A stretch of 64,000 bases of DNA from Cohnella mopanensis. Its GTDB lineage: Bacteria; Bacillota; Bacilli; Paenibacillales; Paenibacillaceae. Below the pieces are notes generated by a model. The model had not been told where the DNA came from. It saw nothing but the letters and a program-made list of their open reading frames with translations, and made no database searches. A program made the translations under genes and the position numbers. Location: assembly GCF_022352055.1 (NCBI RefSeq), contig NZ_JAKRWM010000001.1:682001-746000 (forward strand), in the 5' to 3' direction. Shown piece by piece: positions 27,234 to 36,349 of the stretch (positions are counted from its first letter, which is position 1; every line of letters begins with the position of its first letter).

Positions 27234-28907
27234 GTGCCGGATAAGTTGCGTAAATCGTTAATGTTATTAACTATATTATTCATCTTTTCTGGATGTACTT
27301 CTGAGAAGAGCGAGAGCAAACAATCAGATGTAGTCACTCCGACGGAAAAGCTTCAAATCGTCAAAGATCCTGAAGGGATAGACGAACGAGCAACAACCGT
27401 CAACTACTCGTCGGAGGCGATCAAGACAGCCGCTTCCGCTAAAGATGCCGTTGCTATGTTCGAAGGTTACATCCCACTGCTGATACCGGAACAGTTGGAC
27501 TCGATGTTGTTGGAGCTGGAGGATTACTATCGCTCCGATCGAGAGAAGGTTTATGAAGCTTTAAGAGAAGCTAATGAAGCAGGAACCTTCGAAAGGTTGG
27601 ATAACCCCGTTACAAGCGAGGACATCGCGCGATTCCCGGATGATGTTAAACGGATCGTTACGGATGCGATTGCGGGCAAATATAAGTTTGTCGCGGGAGA
27701 AGGCGTTATCGATCCGATCTTGGATTACCATGCACTGACGGATTACAAAGCCTATTTAAGTCCGGCGGTTGGAGCTTATTTAGAATTAATGTCAATCGAC
27801 TCAGATCAGGAAATGTTTGCAGATGGCAGCATCATCATACCTTGGGAACAAATAGGGGAACGCGCATTAAAAGCGGAGGCCTATTTGAACGAGTACCCGG
27901 ACTCCCCTCGATATGAACGCGTGAAGGTGGTATTGCAGGGATATATTTCGAGCTTCTTCTTAGGAGCTAGCAATAGTACGCCTTTTGAATCGGGAAGGGA
28001 ACTAGACCCCGAAGTTAGTAAAGCCTTCGATGACCTCGTTTCTTCTGATGGGAATTCTTTTACGGGTCAACTAACGCAAGAGTATAGTGCGCTCGTCGTC
28101 CGCCTTGGAGAAGAACTACCAGCCGTCGCAGATGCGAACAACGATCCTTTTTACGAACATCTCATGAAGTTTCTCGACACGCTGGAGGGACGCATTAACG
28201 AACAGTTCAAATCCCCTTTTGATTCGAAGCAAGTTCGTTTTGTTTACATGTCTCCGCCGATACCGAAGCAAACGGTGAACACTTTGTATTCGGACCAAAA
28301 TTCGAAACGTGTATCGCAATTGTTAAGATGGCTGGATCAAGCGGACCCCATAGAAGGAGCCGGGCTCACGGATCCGTTACATGGTCGAAGCATGGCTGTG
28401 GAGATCGTCTATGAGAACGGTTCGACGCAAACCATTCGCCCGGCATGGAGATGTAGTAGCACGAAAGACGCACAAGGGAATACGGGCACGGACTGTAAGC
28501 CGGTAGAAGATACAGTGTCGATTACGGATTCAAGCGGAGCCCATGAATTTGCGTTGTCGGCAACTTTATTTGAATTCGTGAACAAGTCGTATCGAGAGTG
28601 GATGCCTGACTTAAAGCCTTATGAAATCCCCGAGAAAATATCGCTGAATCACGCTTTTCAAGTTATAGGGCATGGATCGTTGATGGAAAAAATGTACGTT
28701 AAGCTATCCAAAGATAACAAAGTCGTCTGGCGTAGCGATGAAATTGTCGTCGATCATGGCGAGTACGTTATCGAGGGAACTCTCGATAGGAAGAATGTAC
28801 TCCCAGGACAATATCAGGTTGATCTTATCGGGGTGCCTTATCCGGGATTCGAAACGGTTACAGGCGGACATGCGGGAATAGGAACGTCGGTCGAAGTTGT
28901 GAAATAG
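27234..28907 (+). CDS. Lipoprotein of unknown function
   Basis: A 557-residue protein starting at GTG. The N-terminus is a lipoprotein signal peptide with lipobox FSGC near residue 21, then a Lys/Ser/Glu-rich linker. The body is mixed, acidic and mainly helical in the first 340 residues (for example IPLLIPEQLDSMLLELEDYY). The C-terminal part (about 350-557) looks more beta-rich. Two Cys, in RPAWRCSS and GTDCKPVE, could form a disulfide. I do not recognise a family. It probably shares a transcript with the RCC1/stalk protein, suggesting a joint cell-surface role. Confidence 0.75.
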   Translation: MPDKLRKSLMLLTILFIFSGCTSEKSESKQSDVVTPTEKLQIVKDPEGIDERATTVNYSSEAIKTAASAKDAVAMFEGYIPLLIPEQLDSMLLELEDYYRSDREKVYEALREANEAGTFERLDNPVTSEDIARFPDDVKRIVTDAIAGKYKFVAGEGVIDPILDYHALTDYKAYLSPAVGAYLELMSIDSDQEMFADGSIIIPWEQIGERALKAEAYLNEYPDSPRYERVKVVLQGYISSFFLGASNSTPFESGRELDPEVSKAFDDLVSSDGNSFTGQLTQEYSALVVRLGEELPAVADANNDPFYEHLMKFLDTLEGRINEQFKSPFDSKQVRFVYMSPPIPKQTVNTLYSDQNSKRVSQLLRWLDQADPIEGAGLTDPLHGRSMAVEIVYENGSTQTIRPAWRCSSTKDAQGNTGTDCKPVEDTVSITDSSGAHEFALSATLFEFVNKSYREWMPDLKPYEIPEKISLNHAFQVIGHGSLMEKMYVKLSKDNKVVWRSDEIVVDHGEYVIEGTLDRKNVLPGQYQVDLIGVPYPGFETVTGGHAGIGTSVEVVK

Positions 28908-28943
28908 GCTTGGTTAGGAGTATCCTATAATGAATAGCTTACG

Positions 28944-28983
28944 GGAGCTGGTCCAAGTCGTTCGTATGACAAGGACCGGCTCC
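28944..28983 (+). terminator. Hairpin, possible terminator after the lipoprotein gene
   Basis: GGAGCTGGTCC and GGACCGGCTCC form an 11-bp stem with one G-T pair and an 18-base loop. Only TTCCCT follows, so termination is uncertain. Confidence 0.4.
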
Positions 28984-29116
28984 TTCCCTATACGGAACCC
29001 TTCATATTCCGGAGTTTTTCAACATCAATCGCCAATAATCGTGCAACGCTATGAATTTAATCCCGTAATCCCTATAATAGTATCAATATGGATTTTATTA
29101 AGAGAGGATTTTTCCG

Positions 29117-31348
29117 ATGAATTTTGCCAGCAAGCTTGTTCAAATGGTCAAAGATCGTTTCGTTCAGCATAATCTCAAATCCTATTCGGACAAGCTGCGG
29201 GAGATCAGCGCGCTGAAGCTGGAGTCATGGGATGATGAACGGTTACAATCCGAATCGTTAAAGCTTAAAAATAAAGCGCAAAGCGGAACATCCTTAGACG
29301 ATATTCTCGTAGAAGCTTTTGCCATTGCCGGGGAAGCGGCGAGCCGCGTACTCGGAATGCGCCCTTTCGATGTGCAATATATGGCAGGCACCGCACTTCA
29401 TGAAAGAAATATGGTCGAGATGCAGACCGGCGAAGGGAAAACACTTGCCGCAGTCATGCCGGCTTATTTGAATGCTCTTCAAGGAAAAGGCGTTCATATT
29501 CTGACTTTTAACGATTATTTGGCCGGAAGGGACGCCGAGTGGATGGGACCCGTCTATCGGTTTCTCGGTTTATCCGTCAGCTACGTCAAGGAAGGGATGT
29601 CTATAGAAGAGAGACAGCGGGCGTATGCCGCCGACATTACGTACGTGACGGCCAAAGAAGCCGGATTCGATTATTTGCGCGATACGATCGCCTTGAAGCC
29701 GGAAGGCATCGTTCATCGTCCTTTTCACTTTGCGATCGTGGATGAAGCCGACTCGTTGTTGATCGACGAAGCACGGGTGCCGCTTGTTATTGCTGGGGAA
29801 ATCGCTTCGACTAGCAGCGATGGAAGCCGGATGGCGAATTTGGCGAGGGAGCTTAAGCTGGGAGAAGATTACGACTTCGACGAGAATAAACGAAATGTTT
29901 ACTTAACGGATACTGGCGCGGAGAAAGCCGAGCAGATATTACGCAGCGGCAATCTGTACGAAACGCATAACAGCCATTTGTTAACGTCATTAAATTGTGC
30001 GTTGCATGCGGAGTCGCTCCTCAAGAGAGACGTCGATTACATGATCCGAGACGGCAAGCTGGAATTAATCGACTTGCATACGGGCCGCGTGGCCGAGAAT
30101 CGGCACTGGCCTGACGGTCTTCAGGCTGCGGTAGAAGCGAAGGAAGGCATGGTGTCGAAATCGTCCGGTAAAATACTAGGAACGATCACGTTACAGCATT
30201 TGCTGAGCTTGTATCCCAAGTTTAGCGGGATGACGGCTACCGCCCAAGATTCCGCCGAAGAATTCGATGAAACGTATTCGTTAAACGTCGTCCAAATTCC
30301 GCCGAATCGCCCTAAAATCAGAATCGACCATGAAAGCCGGATCTTCACTCATAAAGAGGCGAGATTAAAGGCGCTAGTGAAAGAAATCGCGGAAGTGCAC
30401 GCGACGAAACGTCCGATTCTGATCGGGACGAGCAGCGTAGAAGAATCGGATCAGCTTTCTGAGCAATTGAACAAAGCGGGCGTTCCTTGCCATGTTCTTA
30501 ATGCCAAGAACGACGAGAAGGAAGCCGAGATTATCTCGAAAGCCGGGGAGCTAGGTGCGGTAACCGTATCGACCAATATGGCGGGTAGAGGCGTGGATAT
30601 TCGGTTAGGCGGAGGGGATCCGCAACAAGCGGAACAGGTAGCGGAGCTTGGCGGGTTGTACGTCATCGGCACGCATATGAACGAAAGCGCCCGAATCGAT
30701 AATCAGTTAAGAGGGCGCGCGGGCCGTCAAGGCGACCCGGGCTCTTCCCGCTTCTATGTCTGTTTGGAAGACGATCTCATCAACCGTTTCGGTATTGAGA
30801 AGGCGATTCCGGCCGCTTACCGGACGAAGCAGCAGGACGAGCCTTTGGAAGCTTCCGTGTTTTCTAAAAAAATGGATCATATCCAGCGCGTTGTCATGGG
30901 ACAAAACTTCGAGATGCGCAAGACGCTTAACAAATACTCCGATATGTTAGAGGAACAGCGTCGAATTCATCAAGAACAGCGCGAAGCGGTATTATATAAC
31001 GACGATACGATGAGCGATACGGAAAAATACGTGAATCTTTACCACATGGATCGTCTATGGTCCGATCATCTGGCGTATGTGTCGTACATTCGCGAAAGCA
31101 TTCATCTGGAGAGCTTGGCGAATCGGAACCCCGTCGATGAATTTCATAACCGGATCATTCACGCATTCGAGCAGCTGCCGGATAAACTAGAACAAGAAAC
31201 GGCTAAGACGCTCCGTAAAATTAAAGCTAACGGGACCGAAGAGCAGATCGATTGGGAGAAAGAAGGACTGAAAGCTCCGTCTAGAACTTGGACTTATTTA
31301 ATCCAAGACCAGTTCATAGAGAAGAAGGCGAACATTTTCGGTCTGTAG
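29117..31348 (+). CDS. SecA-family translocase ATPase, accessory (SecA2-like)
   Basis: A 743-residue DEAD-type motor protein of the SecA family. Walker A reads EMQTGEGKTLAAV near residue 103, Walker B FAIVDEADSLLIDEARVPL near 210, and the helicase C-terminal motif NMAGRGVDIRLGGGDPQQ near 500. It is about 100 residues shorter than housekeeping SecA and lacks the C-terminal zinc-binding CxC...CH tail, ending IEKKANIFGL. The usual GFDYLRDNM motif reads GFDYLRDTIA. These points favour a SecA2-like accessory translocase over the main SecA. The substrate is not evident; no accessory SecY is adjacent. Confidence 0.85.
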   Translation: MNFASKLVQMVKDRFVQHNLKSYSDKLREISALKLESWDDERLQSESLKLKNKAQSGTSLDDILVEAFAIAGEAASRVLGMRPFDVQYMAGTALHERNMVEMQTGEGKTLAAVMPAYLNALQGKGVHILTFNDYLAGRDAEWMGPVYRFLGLSVSYVKEGMSIEERQRAYAADITYVTAKEAGFDYLRDTIALKPEGIVHRPFHFAIVDEADSLLIDEARVPLVIAGEIASTSSDGSRMANLARELKLGEDYDFDENKRNVYLTDTGAEKAEQILRSGNLYETHNSHLLTSLNCALHAESLLKRDVDYMIRDGKLELIDLHTGRVAENRHWPDGLQAAVEAKEGMVSKSSGKILGTITLQHLLSLYPKFSGMTATAQDSAEEFDETYSLNVVQIPPNRPKIRIDHESRIFTHKEARLKALVKEIAEVHATKRPILIGTSSVEESDQLSEQLNKAGVPCHVLNAKNDEKEAEIISKAGELGAVTVSTNMAGRGVDIRLGGGDPQQAEQVAELGGLYVIGTHMNESARIDNQLRGRAGRQGDPGSSRFYVCLEDDLINRFGIEKAIPAAYRTKQQDEPLEASVFSKKMDHIQRVVMGQNFEMRKTLNKYSDMLEEQRRIHQEQREAVLYNDDTMSDTEKYVNLYHMDRLWSDHLAYVSYIRESIHLESLANRNPVDEFHNRIIHAFEQLPDKLEQETAKTLRKIKANGTEEQIDWEKEGLKAPSRTWTYLIQDQFIEKKANIFGL

Positions 31349-31363
31349 GAAAGAGGTCATCGC

Positions 31364-32680
31364 ATGAACGTACGCAAAATGAGACTATACGACACCGAGA
31401 ATATTTACTCCGGCGAAGATCGCGACGAATACGAGAAAGATTACGCGAGACTGATTCAGTCGCCTGCGTTCAGAAGGCTTCAAGGCAAATCGCAGGTATT
31501 CGGCGCCGGCTCAGGCGATTATTATCGCACCCGCCTTACGCATTCGCTCGAAGTGTCTCAGATCGCCAGAGAAGTGGCGCGGCGCTTGGGCAAACAATAC
31601 GAGTTCTTGTCGAGGAAAGAGCACCCGGGACTAATGATCGATCCCGAGGTGGTCGAATGCGCTTCGCTTGCCCACGACTTGGGCCATCCGCCGTTCGGGC
31701 ATAAAGGAGAAGAGGTGCTCAACCGGCTTCTTCTGGAAGAGCATGGCTTGAAATACGAAGGCAATGCGCAAAACTTCCGTATCCTCATGTTTCTGGAGAA
31801 ACGCGCGGGAAGCGGAAGCGGTCTGGATTTGACGGCATCGGTGCTTCTAGCGATCAATAAATACCCTTATTGCATCGACGAGCCTGGCAGACAGAAGGGC
31901 GTATACCGCAAGGAGTGGGAAGGAATCGATTTCTTGCGCCAAACGTGGGGAATGCCTGGAAATTGCGCGACGCTTGAAGCGCAGTTGATGGATTTATGCG
32001 ACGATATCGCCTATTCGACTCACGATTTGGAAGATGGAATCCGCGCTGGCAAAATCCAGATGGATCGCGGATTTTTCGAAGATGACCGAGTTGTTGCGCA
32101 TGTCGTACAGGAAATTACGGATGACCCGAGCTATTCGGAAGCCAATTGGGAGAACATCGACCAAGCTGCTATGGTTAAGCAAGTGCTTCTGAATTATTTC
32201 GAGCAATGGGAAACGATCTATGCGGAATGCGATCGGGAACCGTCGCGTACGAGACGGGAGATGAAAGCGCGTTGGGTGCGCAAGTTCGCTAACGAGGTCG
32301 GCATTATCGATGACCCCGAGACGGGCTGGAAAAAAATCACTCTCGTTCGTGACGGCCAGCAGAACGTTGAACTGATGAGGACGATCGAAATACTGAAGAA
32401 GCTGGCGTGGGTAACGTTAATTAAGGACTTCCGGGTTCAACGTCTGCATAAGCGAAGCGAAGTTATGATCGAACGGCTATGGGGAAGCTTCAAAAATTAT
32501 GAAACAGGCCGTTTAATCATTCCTCCGGATTGGCTGGAGAGTTACGAATCGCAGAAAGATAAGTGGACGTGGGAGAGACTTGCCGCCGATTATATCTCGG
32601 GTATGACCGATGCATACGCCGAGAAAGTGTACGCCGAGTTTTTCGCCAGCCGCTCGGGTTCGATCTACGAGAGAGATTAA
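31364..32680 (+). CDS. HD-domain dNTP triphosphohydrolase (dGTPase family)
   Basis: A 438-residue enzyme that releases triphosphate from deoxynucleotides. The HD metal-binding motifs are TRLTHSLEVSQIAR near residue 55 and ASLAHDLGHPPFGHKGEEVL near 105, with the later Asp in LCDDIAYSTHDLEDG near 215. The length fits Dgt type-2 proteins. GAGGT precedes the ATG. It follows the SecA-like gene by 15 bp. Family members tune dNTP pools and some block phage; which role applies here cannot be told from sequence. Confidence 0.92.
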   Translation: MNVRKMRLYDTENIYSGEDRDEYEKDYARLIQSPAFRRLQGKSQVFGAGSGDYYRTRLTHSLEVSQIAREVARRLGKQYEFLSRKEHPGLMIDPEVVECASLAHDLGHPPFGHKGEEVLNRLLLEEHGLKYEGNAQNFRILMFLEKRAGSGSGLDLTASVLLAINKYPYCIDEPGRQKGVYRKEWEGIDFLRQTWGMPGNCATLEAQLMDLCDDIAYSTHDLEDGIRAGKIQMDRGFFEDDRVVAHVVQEITDDPSYSEANWENIDQAAMVKQVLLNYFEQWETIYAECDREPSRTRREMKARWVRKFANEVGIIDDPETGWKKITLVRDGQQNVELMRTIEILKKLAWVTLIKDFRVQRLHKRSEVMIERLWGSFKNYETGRLIIPPDWLESYESQKDKWTWERLAADYISGMTDAYAEKVYAEFFASRSGSIYERD

Positions 32681-32689
32681 ATTTCCTGC

Positions 32690-32721
32690 TTGACCCTGAC
32701 ATTAATGTCAGGGTTTATACT
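32690..32721 (+). promoter_or_regulatory. MerR-type promoter and operator
   Basis: TTGACC (-35, 32690-32695) and TATACT (-10, 32716-32721) are separated by 20 bp instead of 17. A perfect 20-bp palindrome, CCCTGACATTAATGTCAGGG (32694-32713), fills the spacer. Long spacers with a central palindrome are the hallmark of MerR-activated promoters, and a MerR gene follows 33 bp downstream. It should drive merR and the thioredoxin gene. Confidence 0.85.
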
Positions 32722-32753
32722 TGGTTTGTATCGATCGACAAGGGGGAAGTTAG

Positions 32754-33104
32754 ATGAGAATCGGAGAGCTATCCGCTCGTACCGGAGTGAGTATTCGTTC
32801 GCTTCGGTACTATGAGGAACAGAAACTATTGACCTCCGTTCGTCAGCCGAATGGCTATCGGGAATTTTCCCCTTTGGCGGAAGAGCAGGTTAGGACGATC
32901 CAGTTTTATTTGGCGCTCGGAATTTCCACGGAGCAGATCGCCAGCTTCCTCACTTGCGTCTTGATGAATAAGGAAGCTTTCTGCGAGGAAGTGCTGCCGA
33001 TCTTCGAGAGTAAGCTCAAGGAAATCGATGATCAGATCCATCTGTTAAGCCAGATCAAAACGAACCTGGAGGACCGCATCCGATCGATACAGGAAAGTGA
33101 CTAA
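32754..33104 (+). CDS. MerR-family transcriptional regulator
   Basis: A 116-residue dimeric regulator. The winged helix (about 1-70) shows MRIGELSARTGVSIRSLRYY and NGYREFSP. A coiled-coil dimerisation helix runs from about 80 to 112. Two cysteines, C68 and C77, lie at the start of that helix; they do not match the SoxR iron-sulfur motif, but could act as a thiol or metal sensor. GGGGGAAG precedes the ATG. It lies upstream of a thioredoxin gene and downstream of a textbook MerR promoter, so it probably autoregulates and controls the thioredoxin. The redox role is an inference. Confidence 0.92.
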   Translation: MRIGELSARTGVSIRSLRYYEEQKLLTSVRQPNGYREFSPLAEEQVRTIQFYLALGISTEQIASFLTCVLMNKEAFCEEVLPIFESKLKEIDDQIHLLSQIKTNLEDRIRSIQESD

Positions 33105-33126
33105 ACCTAGTATTGGAGGAATGGAA

Positions 33127-33444
33127 ATGAATCTGCTTATGGTTAACGATTCGACTTTTCAAGGGAGTATTAGGCAGCAGGGTGTCACGATGGTTGACTT
33201 CGGAGCGCCATGGTGCCCGCCGTGCAAGGTGCTGAAACCGCTCCTAGATGAGCTTGGTAGCGAATATGGCGAGAAGATAGCGTTACTCGAAGTGAATTGC
33301 GACGAATCGCCCGCTACCGCATCCGATTACGGAATTATGTCGATGCCGACGGTGCTCGTTTTCAATAACGGGGAGCCTGTCGAGAAACTGATTGGGCTTC
33401 GCCCGAAGGCGGTTTACGAGAACTTGATCGCAAAATACATTTGA
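33127..33444 (+). CDS. Thioredoxin with CPPC active site
   Basis: A 105-residue thioredoxin-fold protein. The ATG at 33127 sits 7 bases after GGAGG; the one at 33121 is too close. The active site is APWCPPCKVLKPLL, with CPPC in place of the CGPC of standard thioredoxin, which should alter its redox potential. The cis-Pro is in IMSMPTVLVF, and the buried Asp in VDFGAPW is kept. It follows merR by 22 bp and precedes a terminator, so the two form a compact operon. Confidence 0.93.
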   Translation: MNLLMVNDSTFQGSIRQQGVTMVDFGAPWCPPCKVLKPLLDELGSEYGEKIALLEVNCDESPATASDYGIMSMPTVLVFNNGEPVEKLIGLRPKAVYENLIAKYI

Positions 33445-33452
33445 TCAGAATT

Positions 33453-33475
33453 AGCCGCGATCATGCGGCTTTTTA
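33453..33475 (+). terminator. Rho-independent terminator
   Basis: AGCCGC / GCGGCT stem, 6-base loop and a T-rich tail after the thioredoxin gene. Confidence 0.8.
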
Positions 33476-33535
33476 TTGTTTTAAAGGGAAAAGTTGCCTA
33501 TCATAGAGAGAGAAGATTGAAAGGGGATACTCATT

Positions 33536-34297
33536 ATGCATATCGATTTATCCAATAGAACAGCTCTTATTACCGGAGCTACCGGGCAGTTAGGTCGAGT
33601 GATGGCAAGAACGCTTGCGAAGTGCGGAGCCAATATTGCGATTCACTACCGCAGTAACGAGGCCCAAGCGTTAGAACTTCGGGACGAGATTCATTCTTAC
33701 GGAGTCCGCGCTGCAATCGTTCAGGCTGATATCACGAATTATGAATCGATACAGGCAATGAAAGCTGTGATCGAAGAGCAACTGGGTTCGGTTGATATCG
33801 TAGTGGCCAACGCGGTCGTGCAATACCAATGGACGAGTATTCTCGAACAGGCTCCGGATGACTATGAGAGCCAGTTCGATTCTTGCGTGATGCAAAGCGT
33901 CTATTTGGCTAAGGCGTTCGCGCCTGACATGATTAAGCAGAAATGGGGCAGGTTTGTCGGCATCAACACCGAATGCGTCATGCAGAACTTCCCTACGCAA
34001 TCCGCTTATGTTGCAGGCAAACGAGGAATGGACGGAGTATATCGCGTATTAGCGAAGGAAATCGGCGAGCATCAGATTACGGTCAACCAAGTGGCGCCGG
34101 GATGGACGATCAGCGAACGCGATCGCTTGAACAAGACGGAACATAGCGAATCGTATGAGCAAACCGTTCCATTAAAACGTAGAGGCACCGATCAAGAAGT
34201 TGCAAACGCGGTCGCTTTTCTTGCATCCGATCTAGCTAGCTTCATCACGGGTGCTTATCTACCGGTCAGCGGCGGTAATGTCATGCCTTCCATCTAA
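33536..34297 (+). CDS. Short-chain dehydrogenase/reductase (FabG-like)
   Basis: A 253-residue NAD(P)-dependent oxidoreductase. The Rossmann motif TGATGQLGRVMARTL sits near residue 14. NNAG is replaced by VVANAVVQ near 88, and the catalytic Tyr/Lys are in SAYVAGKRGMDG near 160. Thirteen residues before the Tyr, where the catalytic Ser is usual, the sequence reads INTECVMQ, a Thr. The C-terminal LPVSGGNVM fits classical SDRs. The substrate is unknown. AAAGGGG precedes the ATG. Single gene between two terminators. Confidence 0.88.
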   Translation: MHIDLSNRTALITGATGQLGRVMARTLAKCGANIAIHYRSNEAQALELRDEIHSYGVRAAIVQADITNYESIQAMKAVIEEQLGSVDIVVANAVVQYQWTSILEQAPDDYESQFDSCVMQSVYLAKAFAPDMIKQKWGRFVGINTECVMQNFPTQSAYVAGKRGMDGVYRVLAKEIGEHQITVNQVAPGWTISERDRLNKTEHSESYEQTVPLKRRGTDQEVANAVAFLASDLASFITGAYLPVSGGNVMPSI

Positions 34298-34315
34298 TCT
34301 TTTTGTAACTTTTTG

Positions 34316-34352
34316 AGATGATTCCCGTAGTATAGGGAGTCGTCTTTTTTTT
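34316..34352 (+). terminator. Rho-independent terminator
   Basis: AGATGATTCCC and GGGAGTCGTCT form the stem (one G-T pair), followed by eight T. Ends the SDR gene. Confidence 0.85.
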
Positions 34353-34383
34353 GACAGAGTTGCTTTGATGGGAGTATGCTGCT

Positions 34384-34977
34384 ATGTTTCAGGACATCAT
34401 CGATTATTTGCTTGATTTCGGCGTATGGGGTTTGTTTATTCATTCGTTCGCCGACGCCGTGTTTTTCCCGATTCCAGCGTTCTTCCTGCAAGTGCCTTTA
34501 AGCTTGTTGCATCCTTCCAATGCTTTATGGCTGGCGACAGTCGGCTATATCGCTTGTCTACTTGGGACACCGTTCGGTTATTTGATCGGTAAAGTGCTTG
34601 GACATTCCGTCTTATATAAGCTGCTCAAAAAATCATGGGTAGACTCCGCTACGAAGATGTTTCAGAAGAACGGCGAAACCGCTATTCTGATCGGTTCTTT
34701 TACGCCGATTCCGTTCAAAGTGTTCACGATATTGTCAGGTTGCATGAAATTCCCGTTATGGCGCTTATTAGCCTATGCAGCGGTCGGACGAGCAGTTAAA
34801 TTTTACGCGGTCGGCCTGTTGTTCTACTTCTATGGGAAAGCGGCGGAGAATATGGTGGGTGACGTTTCGCTGTACATATTCGTCATCGCAATCCCGATCC
34901 TAGTTGTGTTCTTGTTAGTGAGAAAGAAATTGAGAAAAAACAAAAGCGAGCGTACGCCCGCAAATGAAGAACAATAA
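34384..34977 (+). CDS. VTT/DedA-family membrane protein (YqaA-like)
   Basis: A 197-residue integral membrane protein with about five hydrophobic segments and the SNARE-associated (VTT) core: FFPIPAFFLQVPLSLL near residue 35, LLGTPFGYLIGKVLG near 60 and SFTPIPFKVFTILSG near 105, where re-entrant loop prolines and Arg/Gly are typical. Family members move lipids such as undecaprenyl phosphate or phosphatidylethanolamine across the membrane; the substrate here is not known. The tail is strongly basic. It converges with the MFS gene, 9 bp apart. Confidence 0.87.
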   Translation: MFQDIIDYLLDFGVWGLFIHSFADAVFFPIPAFFLQVPLSLLHPSNALWLATVGYIACLLGTPFGYLIGKVLGHSVLYKLLKKSWVDSATKMFQKNGETAILIGSFTPIPFKVFTILSGCMKFPLWRLLAYAAVGRAVKFYAVGLLFYFYGKAAENMVGDVSLYIFVIAIPILVVFLLVRKKLRKNKSERTPANEEQ

Positions 34978-34986
34978 ACATTATTT

Positions 34987-36210
34987 TCAACGAGGTTTAC
35001 TTTCAGGACGAATCGCAAAAGCATTTATGATGGCCGCTATGAGGCTAGCCGTGGCGATAACGAAGAAGAGAACCGGGATCGATCCGCGCATAAGCAAAGC
35101 CATAACGGGCGGACCTGCGGCCACTCCAATAAATCGCATGCTACTGTACAACGAGGTCACGGTGCCTCGTTGTTTTTTGTCAATTCCTTCCGTTATGAGC
35201 GCATCTAAGCTAGGGAGAGCGGCTCCGATTCCGGCGGACGCGAATGCAAGGATAAGGACGATCAACCATGACGGATTCCAAGTCATGAATCCTAAGACGT
35301 ATAATGCCGCTGACGATATTAATAATCCCGCCAGACTCGTCCATTTCATCACTTGCTTGTTCTGACCGATCCACTTACCGCTTAAATAAGAGACAATACA
35401 AAGGCCAGCGAGCGGCAGCGCTAGGATTAATCCCTTATTTATCGGCTTAAAACCGCGGTTTTCCAACGTTTCAGACAAATAAAACAAGCTACCGAACACG
35501 ATGAACATACTTATTCCACCGATGGCGAATATACCGTACAGCCATTTACCTTCTTTGCGCAATAGTGCGAACAGAGCTTGCAAGAAAGGTTTCAGTTTTG
35601 TTTTCTTTGTCTTATCGGAACCTTCAGAATCTTGAGCTGGCGTTTTGACTAAAAACAAAACGAGGACGAACGAAATTAAACTAAATACGGGTATCGCGAA
35701 GAAAGGGATATACCAGGTCCAGATTGCGAGCGTTGCTCCTAGAATCGGGCTTACGACTTTACCGAACGTATTGGCCGTTTCCACTAATCCTAAACCGTTG
35801 CTGACATCCTCATCGCTTCGGAACAAATCGCCCACCAGTGGCAGAACGACCGGGAAACAGCCCGCCGAGCCTAGCCCCTGAATCAGTCTGGCCACCAAAA
35901 TATAAGCGTAAGCTTGATCTTTCAGCCAAAGTGCCGCAAAGCCCGCTCCAGCGCCGGATAACGATACGAGAATGAGGGCAGGCAGAATAACTGCTTTGCG
36001 GCTGAAGCGGTCCGACAAATAGCCGGCAAAAGGAATAAATAAGATCGCAACCGCCGCATAAGCGGTTATGATCAGACTTGCTTGCAATGAGGTGATGTTA
36101 AGCGCCTTCTGCATAGCCGGCAAAACCGGAATTAGCATCGAATTGGCGAGTGTCATCGTCAGCGGAATAGAGGCAATCGAAATCAGATCCCATTTCTTGC
36201 GGGCTTCCAT
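34987..36210 (-). CDS. MFS multidrug-type exporter
   Basis: A 407-residue transporter with about 12 membrane helices. The motif-A region between helices 2 and 3 reads GYLSDRFSRKAVIL, and the motif-C-like segment of the drug-antiporter helix 5 is found around GKVVSPILGATLAIWTWY. A cytoplasmic charged loop (about 195-215) lies at mid-protein. The N-terminus MEARKKWDLISIASIPL and overall layout resemble ACDE/YitG-type exporters of Bacillales. GGAGG lies just upstream on the minus strand. The substrate cannot be read from sequence. Confidence 0.88.
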   Translation of the reverse strand: MEARKKWDLISIASIPLTMTLANSMLIPVLPAMQKALNITSLQASLIITAYAAVAILFIPFAGYLSDRFSRKAVILPALILVSLSGAGAGFAALWLKDQAYAYILVARLIQGLGSAGCFPVVLPLVGDLFRSDEDVSNGLGLVETANTFGKVVSPILGATLAIWTWYIPFFAIPVFSLISFVLVLFLVKTPAQDSEGSDKTKKTKLKPFLQALFALLRKEGKWLYGIFAIGGISMFIVFGSLFYLSETLENRGFKPINKGLILALPLAGLCIVSYLSGKWIGQNKQVMKWTSLAGLLISSAALYVLGFMTWNPSWLIVLILAFASAGIGAALPSLDALITEGIDKKQRGTVTSLYSSMRFIGVAAGPPVMALLMRGSIPVLFFVIATASLIAAIINAFAIRPESKPR

Positions 36211-36349
36211 CCTTGCTTATCCTCCCTCATTGAACGTTATTTCCGTCTATTCCGGTCAGCATTGTCGATTCTAGACAGTAGTATAGTCGATTGCCGCATG
36301 GATTAAACATGATGGACAAGAGCGAGAAGTATCCCTCGTTTATCATGCG

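Noticed and set aside
29117-31348. Housekeeping SecA
   Set aside because: About 100 residues too short, no zinc-binding C-terminus and altered motor motifs; kept as SecA2-like.
32690-32721. Palindrome after the dGTPase gene as terminator
   Set aside because: There is no T run and it sits exactly between a -35 and a -10 box, so a MerR operator explains it better.
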